A stretch of DNA of 61,229 nt from CAZHGD01 sp964531735 (GTDB lineage: Bacteria > Armatimonadota > UBA10988). Location of the stretch: assembly GCA_964531735.1 (NCBI GenBank), contig CAZHGD010000020.1:1-61229 (forward strand). Reading direction: 5' to 3'. A model generated the notes under the pieces. It saw nothing but the letters and a program-made list of their open reading frames with translations, did not search any database and had not been told where the DNA came from. Made by a program: the position numbers and the translations under genes. Positions within the stretch are counted from its first letter, which is position 1, and each line of letters begins with the position of its first letter. Shown here in pieces: positions 42,792 to 50,969 of this stretch.

Positions 42792-44207
42792 TTGACCCCG
42801 CTTCTCTTGGCTGCCCTTCTCCAGATCGTCGCGCCGCCGGTCGCCGTGAGCACCGACAGCGAGCCCTGCGTCACCTGCCACGAGACCTTCCAGCCCGGTC
42901 TGGTCGGGCACTGGCGACGGAGCCGGCACAGCCAGGTCACTCTGGCAAGCGCGGTGGCGCGGCCCGCCGCCGAGCGCCGCATCTCGCTGCAGTCGGCCGA
43001 CGGACCGGCCGCTGGCCAGGTCGTCGCCTGTCACGAGTGCCACGGCCGCAACCCCGCTGCTCACCCGGACACGTTCGACCACTTCGGCGCCCGGGTCCAC
43101 ACCGTGGTCACTCCGGAGGACTGCCGCGCCTGCCATCCGGTCGAGGTCGACGAGTACGCTCCGTCAAAGAAGGCGCACGCCCACGGCAACCTGGTGGACA
43201 ACCCGGTCTTCGCCAAGCTGCTCGGCGTGGCACTCGGGCGCCCGGGCGGCCCGCCGTCGGAGCACACGCAGGCCAGTACCTGTCTGGCCTGCCACGGCAC
43301 CGAAGTCAAGGTGACCGGCAAGCGCACCGTGACCGGTGAACTGGGCGAGGTCGAGTTGCCAAAACTCACCGGCTGGCCGAACCAGGGCGTCGGCCGCCAG
43401 AATCCCGACGGCAGCCGCGGCGCCTGCACCTCGTGCCACGCCCGCCACGAGTTCTCGCTGCGCGTGGCGCGGTCGCCGGAGACCTGCTCGCAATGCCACC
43501 TGGAACCCGATGTGCCCGCCTGGGACGTGTACCGCGAGAGCAAACACGGCAACCTGTTGATGGCCAACCGGAGCGAGTTTGCCTGGGACCGGGTGCCCTG
43601 GCGCGTGGGCGTGGACTTCACGGCGCCGACCTGCGCCACCTGCCACAGCAGCCTGGTCGTGCGACCAGACGGCGAGACGGTGGCCGCGCGGTCACACGAT
43701 TTCGGGGCTCGCTTGTGGGTGCGGCTGTTCGGGCTGCCCTACGCGCACCCGCAGCCGCTGAGCGGCCAGACGACCACGCTGCGCAACGCCGACGGCCTGC
43801 CCTTGCCAACGGCGTTCGACGGCCGGCCGGCACCGGCGGGCCTGCTCTCGCCGACCACTCAGGCGGCGCGGCAGGAGGCCATGCGCCGGGTGTGCGGCAC
43901 CTGCCACAGCCAGGGCTGGGCTGACGGCCACTTCGCCCGTCTGGACACCGCGGTGGCCGAGAGCAACGAACTGACGCTGGCCGCCACCCGGCTCGTGCAG
44001 GCCGCCTGGCAGCGGCGTCTGGCCGATCCGGCCCACCCGTTCGATGAGCCCATTGAGCAGCACTGGGTGCGCCAGTGGCTGTTCTATGGCAACTCCGTGC
44101 GCTACGCGGCGGCCATGTCGGGGCCGGACTATGCCGCCTTCAAGAACGGTTGGTGGCTGATGAACACGAACCTGGCTGAGCTGCGCGAGTGGCTGCAGCG
44201 GCGTTAG
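42792..44207 (+). CDS. Octaheme c-type cytochrome, hydroxylamine oxidoreductase (HAO)-like
   Basis: The 471-aa secreted protein has exactly eight CXXCH motifs (CVTCH, CHECH, CRACH, CLACH, CTSCH, CSQCH, CATCH, CGTCH), and a long helical C-terminal region without hemes. The order and the ending YAAMSGPDY...NGWWLMNTNLAELREWL are reminiscent of HAO and epsilon-HAO. HAO oxidises hydroxylamine; relatives without the cross-linking Tyr reduce nitrite. I cannot tell which applies. The start is TTG 42792 with GGAG 7 bases upstream; the signal peptide (TPLLLAALLQIVAPPVA) follows directly. It is divergent from the secretin-like gene. Confidence 0.75.
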   Translation: MTPLLLAALLQIVAPPVAVSTDSEPCVTCHETFQPGLVGHWRRSRHSQVTLASAVARPAAERRISLQSADGPAAGQVVACHECHGRNPAAHPDTFDHFGARVHTVVTPEDCRACHPVEVDEYAPSKKAHAHGNLVDNPVFAKLLGVALGRPGGPPSEHTQASTCLACHGTEVKVTGKRTVTGELGEVELPKLTGWPNQGVGRQNPDGSRGACTSCHARHEFSLRVARSPETCSQCHLEPDVPAWDVYRESKHGNLLMANRSEFAWDRVPWRVGVDFTAPTCATCHSSLVVRPDGETVAARSHDFGARLWVRLFGLPYAHPQPLSGQTTTLRNADGLPLPTAFDGRPAPAGLLSPTTQAARQEAMRRVCGTCHSQGWADGHFARLDTAVAESNELTLAATRLVQAAWQRRLADPAHPFDEPIEQHWVRQWLFYGNSVRYAAAMSGPDYAAFKNGWWLMNTNLAELREWLQRR

Positions 44208-44224
44208 CACGCGACGCCAAAGAG

Positions 44225-44264
44225 CACACGCCGGGGCGGCCCTGGTGGGTCACCCCGGCGTGTG
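44225..44264. terminator. Bidirectional hairpin between convergent genes
   Basis: CACACGCCGGGG (44225-44236) pairs perfectly with CCCCGGCGTGTG (44253-44264), 18 bases after the octaheme stop and 19 before the stop of the Gly/Ser-repeat gene. Confidence 0.75.
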
Positions 44265-44282
44265 GTCACTTCGCCCGGGCCA

Positions 44283-45113
44283 TTACAGGTTGGTGTAGCG
44301 CACGCCGCGCCGACCTGACAGCAGGCTGAGCAGCCAGATCAGGAAGCTGAAGGCAATGACCATCGTCACCAGCCCCATGACCGCGCGCATGAAGCTGAAG
44401 CCGCCGGGGTAGACCGCATCACCGTAGTACACCGGCGGACGGTAGTAGAACGCCGGGTGGAACGGCGTCCAGTAGTACCAGGCGGGCGAGCCCCAGTAGA
44501 AGCTGTACCGGCTGAACCCGCCGTAGTAGTAGGCCGGCACCGCGCGACCGCCGTAGTAGAACGTGCCGGTGCTGACCGGCGTGCGGCCGTAGTAGCGCGG
44601 CGCCACCGAGGTCGAGCGAACGTAGCTGCCGGACCCGAACGAGCCCGAGCGCCCGAACGAGCTGGAGGTGCCGCTGACGGTCGACGACGAGCGTCCGCCG
44701 CCGAACGAGCCCGACCCCGACTTGGAGCCGCCGAAGGAGCCGCCGCTGGAGGGGGTGCCACCACCGAACGAGCCACTGCCGCTGCGCGCCGGGCTCGACG
44801 GCGTCGAGGGCGCGGCTGACTTGCTGCCCGAGCCGAACGAGCCGCCGCCGGAGGGAGCCGCCGGCGTGGACGGCGTCGCGCTGCGCGAGCCGCCGAACGA
44901 ACCGCTACCGCTGCGCGAGCCACCGAACGAGCCGCCGCCGCTGCTGCGCGAGCCGCCGAACGAGCCACCGCCGCCGCGCGAGCCACCACCAAACGAGCCG
45001 CCGCCGCGACCGGCGAAGGCCAGATTCGCGGGCCAGATCACCATCAACCCGAGCAGGAGCGCCAGCACCGCCTGTGCCCGGCGGTCACCGCTCCTAGTAG
45101 CATTCCGTCGCAT
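44283..45113 (-). CDS. Secreted Gly/Ser/Phe-repeat protein with C-terminal membrane helix
   Basis: The 276-aa protein has a signal peptide ending FAGRGGGS. About 120 residues of GGSFGGSRS-type repeats follow, then a Tyr-rich tract (YYYGGFSRYSFYWGS). A C-terminal TM helix (about 246-268) is followed by RRGVRY. The layout resembles the DUF1517-type or TPM-associated GGSFGG proteins, but no catalytic motif is visible. It may be a surface-exposed flexible linker anchored in the membrane. GGAG precedes ATG 45113; upstream ATGs at 45125 and 45149 lack one. Confidence 0.65.
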   Translation of the reverse strand: MRRNATRSGDRRAQAVLALLLGLMVIWPANLAFAGRGGGSFGGGSRGGGGSFGGSRSSGGGSFGGSRSGSGSFGGSRSATPSTPAAPSGGGSFGSGSKSAAPSTPSSPARSGSGSFGGGTPSSGGSFGGSKSGSGSFGGGRSSSTVSGTSSSFGRSGSFGSGSYVRSTSVAPRYYGRTPVSTGTFYYGGRAVPAYYYGGFSRYSFYWGSPAWYYWTPFHPAFYYRPPVYYGDAVYPGGFSFMRAVMGLVTMVIAFSFLIWLLSLLSGRRGVRYTNL

Positions 45114-45145
45114 GACACTCTCCATGCCGCCCAAGCGGCGCACCA

Positions 45146-45592
45146 TCACAGGATGGTGTAGGTGGCCACCTCGTCGGCCGAGATCCAGTGCGGCCGGTAG
45201 ATGGTGATGTACGCCTTGACGATGTTGTCCATGGCGTTGATATCGCAGTAGAAGTCCACAACCTGCTCGGTCACGTCGTAGCCGTTGTGCCAGACGCGGG
45301 TGAACTCGAACGCGAACACCGGGTGCGTGTTCTCAACCACAATCTGGTGCCCCGGAAAGACCAGCTCCAAACGCCCGGGGAAGATGCCCATCTCCTGGTT
45401 CGGGTTGCTCTGCGGGCGCACCACCGCAGTGGCGCTGCCGCCGCACTCGATGCCGCCCGCGCACGGGTCACCCCACTCGTCGCGACCCGCCACGATCTCC
45501 ACAAACAACTGACTCGCCAACACCTCTTGGCCGTTGTTGTGCAGGGTCGTGCTGTCCCAGTTCCCGCCGGTCCGAAAGACCATGTTGTTCAT
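45146..45592 (-). CDS. Hypothetical protein, beta-rich
   Basis: The 148-aa protein has no signal peptide or TM helix. Short beta-like stretches (RLELVFPGHQIVVENTH, VFAFEFTRVWHNGYDV) and a CAGGIEC pair of cysteines are the only notable traits. AGGA 8 bases before ATG 45592 supports the start. It lies 32 bases upstream of the Gly/Ser-repeat gene on the same strand. I do not recognise the family. Confidence 0.6.
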   Translation of the reverse strand: MNNMVFRTGGNWDSTTLHNNGQEVLASQLFVEIVAGRDEWGDPCAGGIECGGSATAVVRPQSNPNQEMGIFPGRLELVFPGHQIVVENTHPVFAFEFTRVWHNGYDVTEQVVDFYCDINAMDNIVKAYITIYRPHWISADEVATYTIL

Positions 45593-45773
45593 ACTGGCAT
45601 TCCTCGAGCCGCCGGCCCGTTGACGTCGGACGGCGCCACCTCAGCCCTGGTTCCACCGCTAGCCTACCATGCTACACACCGGCCCGCAACGCAAGTGCCC
45701 TGGGCTGCAAATCGCCCGCTCGCGGCAGGGAGCGGAGCGGGCGGCGCGAACCACAGCGGCCGGACAGGACACC

Positions 45774-46721
45774 ATGGCAGACTGGCAGCACGTTCTAGCG
45801 TTGGACATCAGCGGCTCGCGGGCGTTTGTGACATTGATCGACGCCGCCGGCACGCTCACTTGCCGCACCGAGGTGCCGAACCGCGGTGACGAGGCCGCCG
45901 ACTACTGGCCGCGCATCCGCGCTGTCGCCCTCGACATCGCGCGACGCGAGTCGGCCGCGGCGGTGGGCATCTCGTTCGGCGGACCGGTCAGCCGGGCCGG
46001 GCGCATCCTCAGCATCCACGTCGGCGGCTGGTCCGACCTCGACCCGGCGGCCGACCTGGCCGCCGCCCTGCGCGTGCCCGTGGTCATCGAGAACGACGCC
46101 AACTGCGGCGCTGTCGGTGAGGCCCGGTTCGGCACCTGGGGCGCGGTCAACACGCTGGTGTTCATGACTTGCAGCACCGGCATCGGCGGCGGCATCTACA
46201 CCGATGGTGAGCTGCACCGTGGCACGCGCGGCCTGGCCGGTGAGGTCGGCCACAACCCCGTGGCGCCCGACGGCCTGCCCTGCCCTTGCGGCTCGCGCGG
46301 CTGCCTCGAAGCCCAGTGCAGCGGCACCGCCATCGCCCAACGCGCCACGCTCGCGCTCGACGCCGCGCCGACCCGCCCCTCGGCCCTCCGCGCCGGTCTG
46401 GTCGATGGTGGCGTGCCCGGCGCGCAACCGGTGTTCGCGGCGGCCGCCGCCGGTGACGCCCTGGCCGGCGAGGTGCTCAACGCCGTCTTCGCCGACTTCG
46501 GGCGCGGCATCGCGGCCATCCACAACGCGCTCGATCCCGACCTGATCGTCATCGGCGGCGGCGTCGCCTTGGCCGGCCGGGCCTTGACCGCGCCCGTGGC
46601 GCGGGCCGCCGAGCCGTGGCTGATGTCGCACCAGCGCGGCAACCTCCGCCTGGAAGCGGCGTCCTTGAAGCTCGATTCGCAACTCTACGGCGCTGCGGCG
46701 CTGGCGATGGAGCAGCTATGA
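45774..46721 (+). CDS. ROK-family sugar kinase
   Basis: The 315-aa protein has the ROK elements: an ATP-phosphate motif LALDISGSRAFVTLID, the catalytic Asp in ENDANCGAVGE, and the zinc-binding PCPCGSRGCLEAQCSG after GEVGHNPV. It should phosphorylate a hexose-type sugar. ATG 45774 is used because AGGA precedes it and the phosphate loop starts there; the frame extends to 45669 without homology. Its stop overlaps the Gfo/Idh start (ATGA), so it heads a four-gene sugar operon. Confidence 0.9.
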   Translation: MADWQHVLALDISGSRAFVTLIDAAGTLTCRTEVPNRGDEAADYWPRIRAVALDIARRESAAAVGISFGGPVSRAGRILSIHVGGWSDLDPAADLAAALRVPVVIENDANCGAVGEARFGTWGAVNTLVFMTCSTGIGGGIYTDGELHRGTRGLAGEVGHNPVAPDGLPCPCGSRGCLEAQCSGTAIAQRATLALDAAPTRPSALRAGLVDGGVPGAQPVFAAAAAGDALAGEVLNAVFADFGRGIAAIHNALDPDLIVIGGGVALAGRALTAPVARAAEPWLMSHQRGNLRLEAASLKLDSQLYGAAALAMEQL

Positions 46722-47770
46722 ACGCACCTGTCCGCTGCGCGGTGGTCGGCTACGGGCCGGCCTTCAACTGGGGCTGGATGCACGCCCGGTGGATCCAGGC
46801 GGTGCCCGATCTGCAGTTGGTCGCCCTGTGCGATCGCGATCCGGAGTGCGCGGCGCGCGCGGCGGCCGACTTCCCGCAGGTTGCCGTCCACACCGACCTC
46901 GACGAGCTGCTGGCTCGCGCCGACGTCGACCTGGTGGCCGTGGTCACGCCCCACAACACGCACGCCGACCTGGTCTGCCGCTGCCTGGCCGCCGGCAAGC
47001 ACACCGTGGTCGAGAAGCCGATGTGCATCACGGTGGCCGAAGCCGACACGATGATCGCCGCGGCGGCAGCCGCCGGCCGCACGCTGGCCGTCTACCACAA
47101 CCGGCGGCATGACGGCAATGTCCGCGCGATCAAGCAGTTGGTCGACGACGGTGTGCTCGGCGAGGTGTTCCACATCGAGCTGGTCGCCACCGGGTACAGT
47201 CGCGACTTCACCTGGGGCCGACCGGGCGAGCCCTGGCGCGCCAGCAAGCAGGTCTCCGGCGGCGCCCTCTACGACTGGGGCGCGCACGCGGTCGACTGGC
47301 TGCTGTCGCTCGTGGCGAGCCCGGTCGCCCAGGTCACTGGCGCCGTACGCAAGTACCGCCACGAGGTGACCAACGAGGACCATGTGCACGGCGTCATCCG
47401 ATTCGAGAACGGCTGCCTCGCCGAGCTCATGCAGAGCCACCTGGCCCGGATCAGCAAGCCCTACCTCTGGTACGTCCTGGGTACCAAGGGCGCCCTCTGG
47501 GACACCGGCCAAGGCGCCATCACCGGCTACTGCCAGGAGCTGAACGGCCCCTCGGGCGGCCACTTGCGCCTGGTCACCGACGAGGGCGAGCGCGAGGTGC
47601 CGTACCTGGCCTCGGACTGGAACACGTACTACGCCGACTTGGCCGACCACTTGCTGCGCGGTGCACCGTGCCCGGTCTCCGCCGCGGATGGCCGACGCGT
47701 GATCGGCATCCTGCGTACTATCGAGGCGTCGGCCGCCAGCGGGCATTCGGAGCCCGTGCCCTACGCGTGA
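46718..47770 (+). CDS. Gfo/Idh/MocA-family oxidoreductase
   Basis: The 350-aa protein has an N-terminal Rossmann domain (CAVVGYGPAFNWG) and the family motif HTVVEKPMCITVAEAD with the EKP Lys. A C-terminal alpha/beta domain contains GGALYDWGAHAVDWLL, whose His is the likely proton relay. It should oxidise or reduce a sugar or inositol-like substrate with NAD(P). It overlaps the ROK gene by four bases; the split transketolase follows 14 bases later. Confidence 0.9.
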   Translation: MNAPVRCAVVGYGPAFNWGWMHARWIQAVPDLQLVALCDRDPECAARAAADFPQVAVHTDLDELLARADVDLVAVVTPHNTHADLVCRCLAAGKHTVVEKPMCITVAEADTMIAAAAAAGRTLAVYHNRRHDGNVRAIKQLVDDGVLGEVFHIELVATGYSRDFTWGRPGEPWRASKQVSGGALYDWGAHAVDWLLSLVASPVAQVTGAVRKYRHEVTNEDHVHGVIRFENGCLAELMQSHLARISKPYLWYVLGTKGALWDTGQGAITGYCQELNGPSGGHLRLVTDEGEREVPYLASDWNTYYADLADHLLRGAPCPVSAADGRRVIGILRTIEASAASGHSEPVPYA

Positions 47771-47784
47771 CCCGGAGAAGCGCT

Positions 47785-48609
47785 GTGCCCTACCCGACCC
47801 CTGCCTCGCCCGATGAACTGGTCGGCCTGGCCCGACGGATCCGCGAGCACGTGCTGCGGGTCGCCGGCATGTCCGACTGCCACACCGGTGGCTCACTCTC
47901 GCTGGCCGAGATCCTGGCGGTCCTCTACTTCCGTGTCATGCGGGTCGATCCGAACCGCCCTGACTGGCCGGACCGGGACTACCTGATCCTGAGCAAGGGC
48001 CACTGCGTGCCGGCGCTCGACGCCGCGTTGGCCATGCGCGGCTTCTTCGACGAGAGCCTGCTGACCACGCACCTGGAGCCGGGCAGCCTCATCACCGGCC
48101 ATGCCTGCGCCCGTCTGACGCCCGGCATCGACGTCTCGACCGGATCGCTCGGTCACGGCCTGCCAACGGGCGTCGGCCTGGCGCTCGGGCTGCGCATCGA
48201 CCGCGCGCCGAACCGGGTGTTCGTGATCCTGGGCGACGGCGAACTCCAGGAAGGCTCCAACTGGGAGGCCGCGATGGCGGCCGCCCACCACGGACTGGAC
48301 CAACTGGTGGCGATCATCGACCGCAACCGGTACCAGACCGGGCCGACCGAGGAGATGATGCGGCTCGAGCCGCTGGCCGACAAGTGGCGCGCGTTCGGCT
48401 GGGAGGTGCGCGAGATCGACGGCCACGACGTGAGCCAGGTCATCGCGGCCTTCGAGGCGCTGCCGTTCGCCGCCGGCCGGCCATCGCTGGTGCTGGCGCA
48501 GACGGTCAAGGGCAAAGGGGTGGCGTCCATCGAGAACCACCACATGGCGCGATTTGACGCCGAGCGGTTGGCAGCGGCCCTCGCGGAGCTGGAGGCGGCC
48601 CATGGCTAA
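47785..48609 (+). CDS. Transketolase-like protein, N-terminal (TPP-binding) subunit
   Basis: The 274-aa protein matches the N-terminal third of transketolase. It has the substrate His in LSKGHCVPALDAALA, the STGSLGHGLPTGVGLALG loop, and the TPP signature GDGELQEGSNWEAA...AIIDRNRYQ. GTG 47785 has GGAGAAG 7 bases upstream; the longer frame overlaps the previous gene. It overlaps the C-terminal subunit by 8 bases. Two-subunit transketolases often act on unusual sugars, e.g. apulose 4-phosphate or sulfosugars, rather than in the pentose phosphate pathway. Confidence 0.92.
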   Translation: MPYPTPASPDELVGLARRIREHVLRVAGMSDCHTGGSLSLAEILAVLYFRVMRVDPNRPDWPDRDYLILSKGHCVPALDAALAMRGFFDESLLTTHLEPGSLITGHACARLTPGIDVSTGSLGHGLPTGVGLALGLRIDRAPNRVFVILGDGELQEGSNWEAAMAAAHHGLDQLVAIIDRNRYQTGPTEEMMRLEPLADKWRAFGWEVREIDGHDVSQVIAAFEALPFAAGRPSLVLAQTVKGKGVASIENHHMARFDAERLAAALAELEAAHG

Positions 48610-49525
48610 GTGGTTCGGCGACGTACTGCTGGAACTGGCGCGTAGCGACGAGCGCGTCTGCGGCGTGAGCTGCGACTGCTGGGGCTTCATCGCGGCGCTG
48701 GCCGCCGAGTACCCCGACCGCGCCATCGAGGTGGGCATCGCCGAGCAGAACCTGATCGGCGTCGCCGCCGGCCTGGCGGTGCGGGGCAAGCTGCCGTTCG
48801 CCATCGGCATGAACCCGTTCGTCACCATGCGGTGTTTCGAGCAGATCCGCACCGATCTGGGCTACGGCGCGCGCAACGTGAAGGTGGTCGGCGGTTACGG
48901 CGGCGGGCTGATGTACGCCGGCTGGGGCTGCACGCACCACGCCATGGAGGAAATGGCCCTGATGCGCCTGATCCCGGGCCTGACCGTGGTCATGCCCGCG
49001 GACACTTGGGAGACCGAGCAAGCCATGCGAGCCATTGCCGCCATCGAGGGGCCGTGCTTCCTCTCGGTGGCCGGCGGCGAGCTGCCACTCGGCATCCCGG
49101 AAGCCGAGCGTACCTTCGAACTGGGGCGCGCCGTGAAGCTGCGCGAGGGCGACGCGGCGACGGTGATCGCCGTTGGCCCGACGGTGCGCGAGGCGCTCGC
49201 GGCGGCCGACGAACTGGCCGCCGCCGGCCGGCCGGTCCGCGTGCTGAACCTGCACACCATCAAGCCGCTGGACACCGCGGCCATCCTCACGGCGGCGCGC
49301 GACACGCCGCGGCTGATCACGGTCGAAGAGCACACGGTGGTTGGCGGCCTCGGCGGCGCCGTGGCCGAGGCGCTGGCCACGGCCGGCGCGGGCACGCCGC
49401 TCACCCGGCTGGGCCTGCAGGACGAGTTCGCCGTCTCGTCGGGTGACGTCGGCTACTTCCGCGAGCGCTATGGCTTCTCGGCGCGCGCCATCGTGGCGGC
49501 CGTCAGGAGCCACGATGGACGCTAG
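48602..49525 (+). CDS. Transketolase-like protein, C-terminal subunit
   Basis: The 307-aa protein has the pyrimidine-binding domain (EVGIAEQNLIGVAAGLA with the catalytic Glu) and the C-terminal domain (TVEEHTVVGGLGGAVAEAL). It pairs with the preceding subunit. ATG 48602 lies inside the end of the N-terminal subunit gene, indicating translational coupling. The radical SAM gene starts 21 bases after its stop; whether they share a transcript is unclear. Confidence 0.92.
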   Translation: MAKWFGDVLLELARSDERVCGVSCDCWGFIAALAAEYPDRAIEVGIAEQNLIGVAAGLAVRGKLPFAIGMNPFVTMRCFEQIRTDLGYGARNVKVVGGYGGGLMYAGWGCTHHAMEEMALMRLIPGLTVVMPADTWETEQAMRAIAAIEGPCFLSVAGGELPLGIPEAERTFELGRAVKLREGDAATVIAVGPTVREALAAADELAAAGRPVRVLNLHTIKPLDTAAILTAARDTPRLITVEEHTVVGGLGGAVAEALATAGAGTPLTRLGLQDEFAVSSGDVGYFRERYGFSARAIVAAVRSHDGR

Positions 49526-49546
49526 CCCAACGCTAAGGTGGCGCCC

Positions 49547-50635
49547 ATGAGCGGGCTGCCTGACGGCTATGGGGCGCTGAGCCGCGAACTGCTCCGCCGC
49601 GCGGGCGACATCGGCCAGCCGGCGAGCGGCACCTTCGAACTGACGCACCGCTGCAACCTGGGCTGCCGCATGTGCTACGTGCGGCAGCCGGCCGGTGACG
49701 CTGGCCACCGGCAGCGCGAGTTGTCCGCCGCCCAGTGGGGCGACCTGGCCCGCGAGGCTGTCGATCAGGGGCTCGTGTTCCTGCTGCTGACCGGTGGCGA
49801 GGTGCTTCTGCGACCCGACTTCTTCGCCATCTGGGAGCCGCTGACCCGCCTGGGCCTGGTGCTCAGCGTGTTCACCAACGGCACGCTGGTGACCGACGCC
49901 GTGGCCGACCGGTTGGCCGCCGCGCCGCCGGCGCGGATCGAGATCACCTTGTACGGCGCCACGCCCGACACGGCCGACGCAGTCACCGGGTGTGCCGGCG
50001 GCTTCGCGCGCTGCGTCGCCGGGATCGAGCGGCTGCTGGCCCGCGGCGTGCCGCTGGCGATCAAGGCCACGCTGACGCGTCAGAACGTAGGCGAACTGCC
50101 GGCCATGCAAGCCCTGGCGCGCGACTGGGGCGTGGCCTTCACCGGCAGTTGGCTGCTGGCACCGCGCCCCGATGCGGCCGCGTCGGACCTGGCGGCGTGC
50201 CGGCTGCCGGCGGCCGAGTGCGTGGCCATCGAGGCTGGCGACCCAACCGGCCGCAGTGACTGGCAGGAGGTGGCCGCGCGTGCCGCACTGGCTACTGAGG
50301 GCGGCAACTTCACCTGCGACGCGGGTCGAGCGTCGTTCGTGATCAGCCCGGCAGGCGAGATGAACGTCTGCCCGTTCCTCGCTCGACCGCAGGCACGGCC
50401 GCGCGAAGTCGGGTTCGCGGCCGCCTGGGCGCAGGTGCGGGACTTCGTAGCTGCCGCGCCGCCGCCGGCCGCGGCCTGCCTCGCTTGTGGCGCCCGCCGC
50501 TACTGCGGCCGCTGCCCGGGATGGTCGCAGCTCGAGACCGGCACGCTGACCGAACCGGTGCCCTACCTGTGCGAGATGGCCCGCCTGCGCCGACAGCGCT
50601 ACGGCGAGTCAACTGGTGAACAGCCACCGTCTTGA
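49547..50635 (+). CDS. Radical SAM/SPASM protein, RiPP-maturase type (A)
   Basis: The 362-aa protein has the radical SAM Cys triad in LTHRCNLGCRMCYVRQ (Cys36, 40, 43), then LLLTGGEVLLRPDFF (GGE motif) and TNGTLV. A C-terminal SPASM region has FTCDAGRAS, MNVCPF and CLACGARRYCGRCPGWS...YLCEM, enough Cys for one or two auxiliary clusters. This architecture is that of enzymes that modify ribosomal peptides. ATG 49547 is behind AAGGTGG; GTG 49538 is an alternative. A paralogue lies beyond the small peptide gene. A PqqD-like peptide-recognition domain is not evident. Confidence 0.88.
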   Translation: MSGLPDGYGALSRELLRRAGDIGQPASGTFELTHRCNLGCRMCYVRQPAGDAGHRQRELSAAQWGDLAREAVDQGLVFLLLTGGEVLLRPDFFAIWEPLTRLGLVLSVFTNGTLVTDAVADRLAAAPPARIEITLYGATPDTADAVTGCAGGFARCVAGIERLLARGVPLAIKATLTRQNVGELPAMQALARDWGVAFTGSWLLAPRPDAAASDLAACRLPAAECVAIEAGDPTGRSDWQEVAARAALATEGGNFTCDAGRASFVISPAGEMNVCPFLARPQARPREVGFAAAWAQVRDFVAAAPPPAAACLACGARRYCGRCPGWSQLETGTLTEPVPYLCEMARLRRQRYGESTGEQPPS

Positions 50636-50661
50636 CGACCGCCGCTGGTCCTGGCTAGAAT
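50632..50661 (+). promoter_or_regulatory. Promoter of the small peptide gene
   Basis: TTGACG (50632-50637), an 18-base spacer and TAGAAT (50656-50661) lie 62 bases before the peptide GTG. The -35 overlaps the stop of radical SAM gene A. Confidence 0.65.
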
Positions 50662-50723
50662 CCCCATGCTCCGGTTGCCGTCGGCGCGCATCCGCGCCCG
50701 GCCGGCGGAGCGGAGGGCGGACC

Positions 50724-50900
50724 GTGAACACTGCCAAGCCACATACTGCGCGTGAGACATCGGGCGCGGCGCCCGAGCCGCCGACGACGACCGCAAAGCT
50801 GCCCTACGAGGCGCCGAAAGCGGTACTCGTGGTACTGCAGACCGAAGAGCGCCTGATGGCCTGTGGCGTCAAGGTGGGCTGCACCACCAACCTCAGTTGA
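50724..50900 (+). CDS. Candidate RiPP precursor peptide (58 aa)
   Basis: GTG 50724 follows GGAGGG (50712-50717) at a spacing of 6, and TGA ends at 50900. The 58-aa peptide has a Pro/Thr/Ala-rich N-terminal part and a leader-like segment LPYEAPKAVLVVLQTEERL (residues 26-44). The short tail ACGVKVGCTTNLS holds two Cys (47, 53) and two Thr. A Y-x-x-P...L-x-T-E-E leader and a small Cys-containing end are common in peptides modified by SPASM enzymes. The frame is open to 50616, but that extension lies inside the maturase end and before the promoter. It lies between two such enzymes and has its own promoter. Confidence 0.72.
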   Translation: MNTAKPHTARETSGAAPEPPTTTAKLPYEAPKAVLVVLQTEERLMACGVKVGCTTNLS

Positions 50901-50969
50901 TCCAGGCCAGGACCGACCGTCCCGGGCACACCGGTGGTGACCATCGTCTGACGCGGGCTCGCTAACGCC

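Noticed and set aside
44650..45010. Repeated short units that could suggest a CRISPR array
   Set aside because: The repeats are in frame and encode GGSFGGSRS units; there are no unique spacers of constant length.
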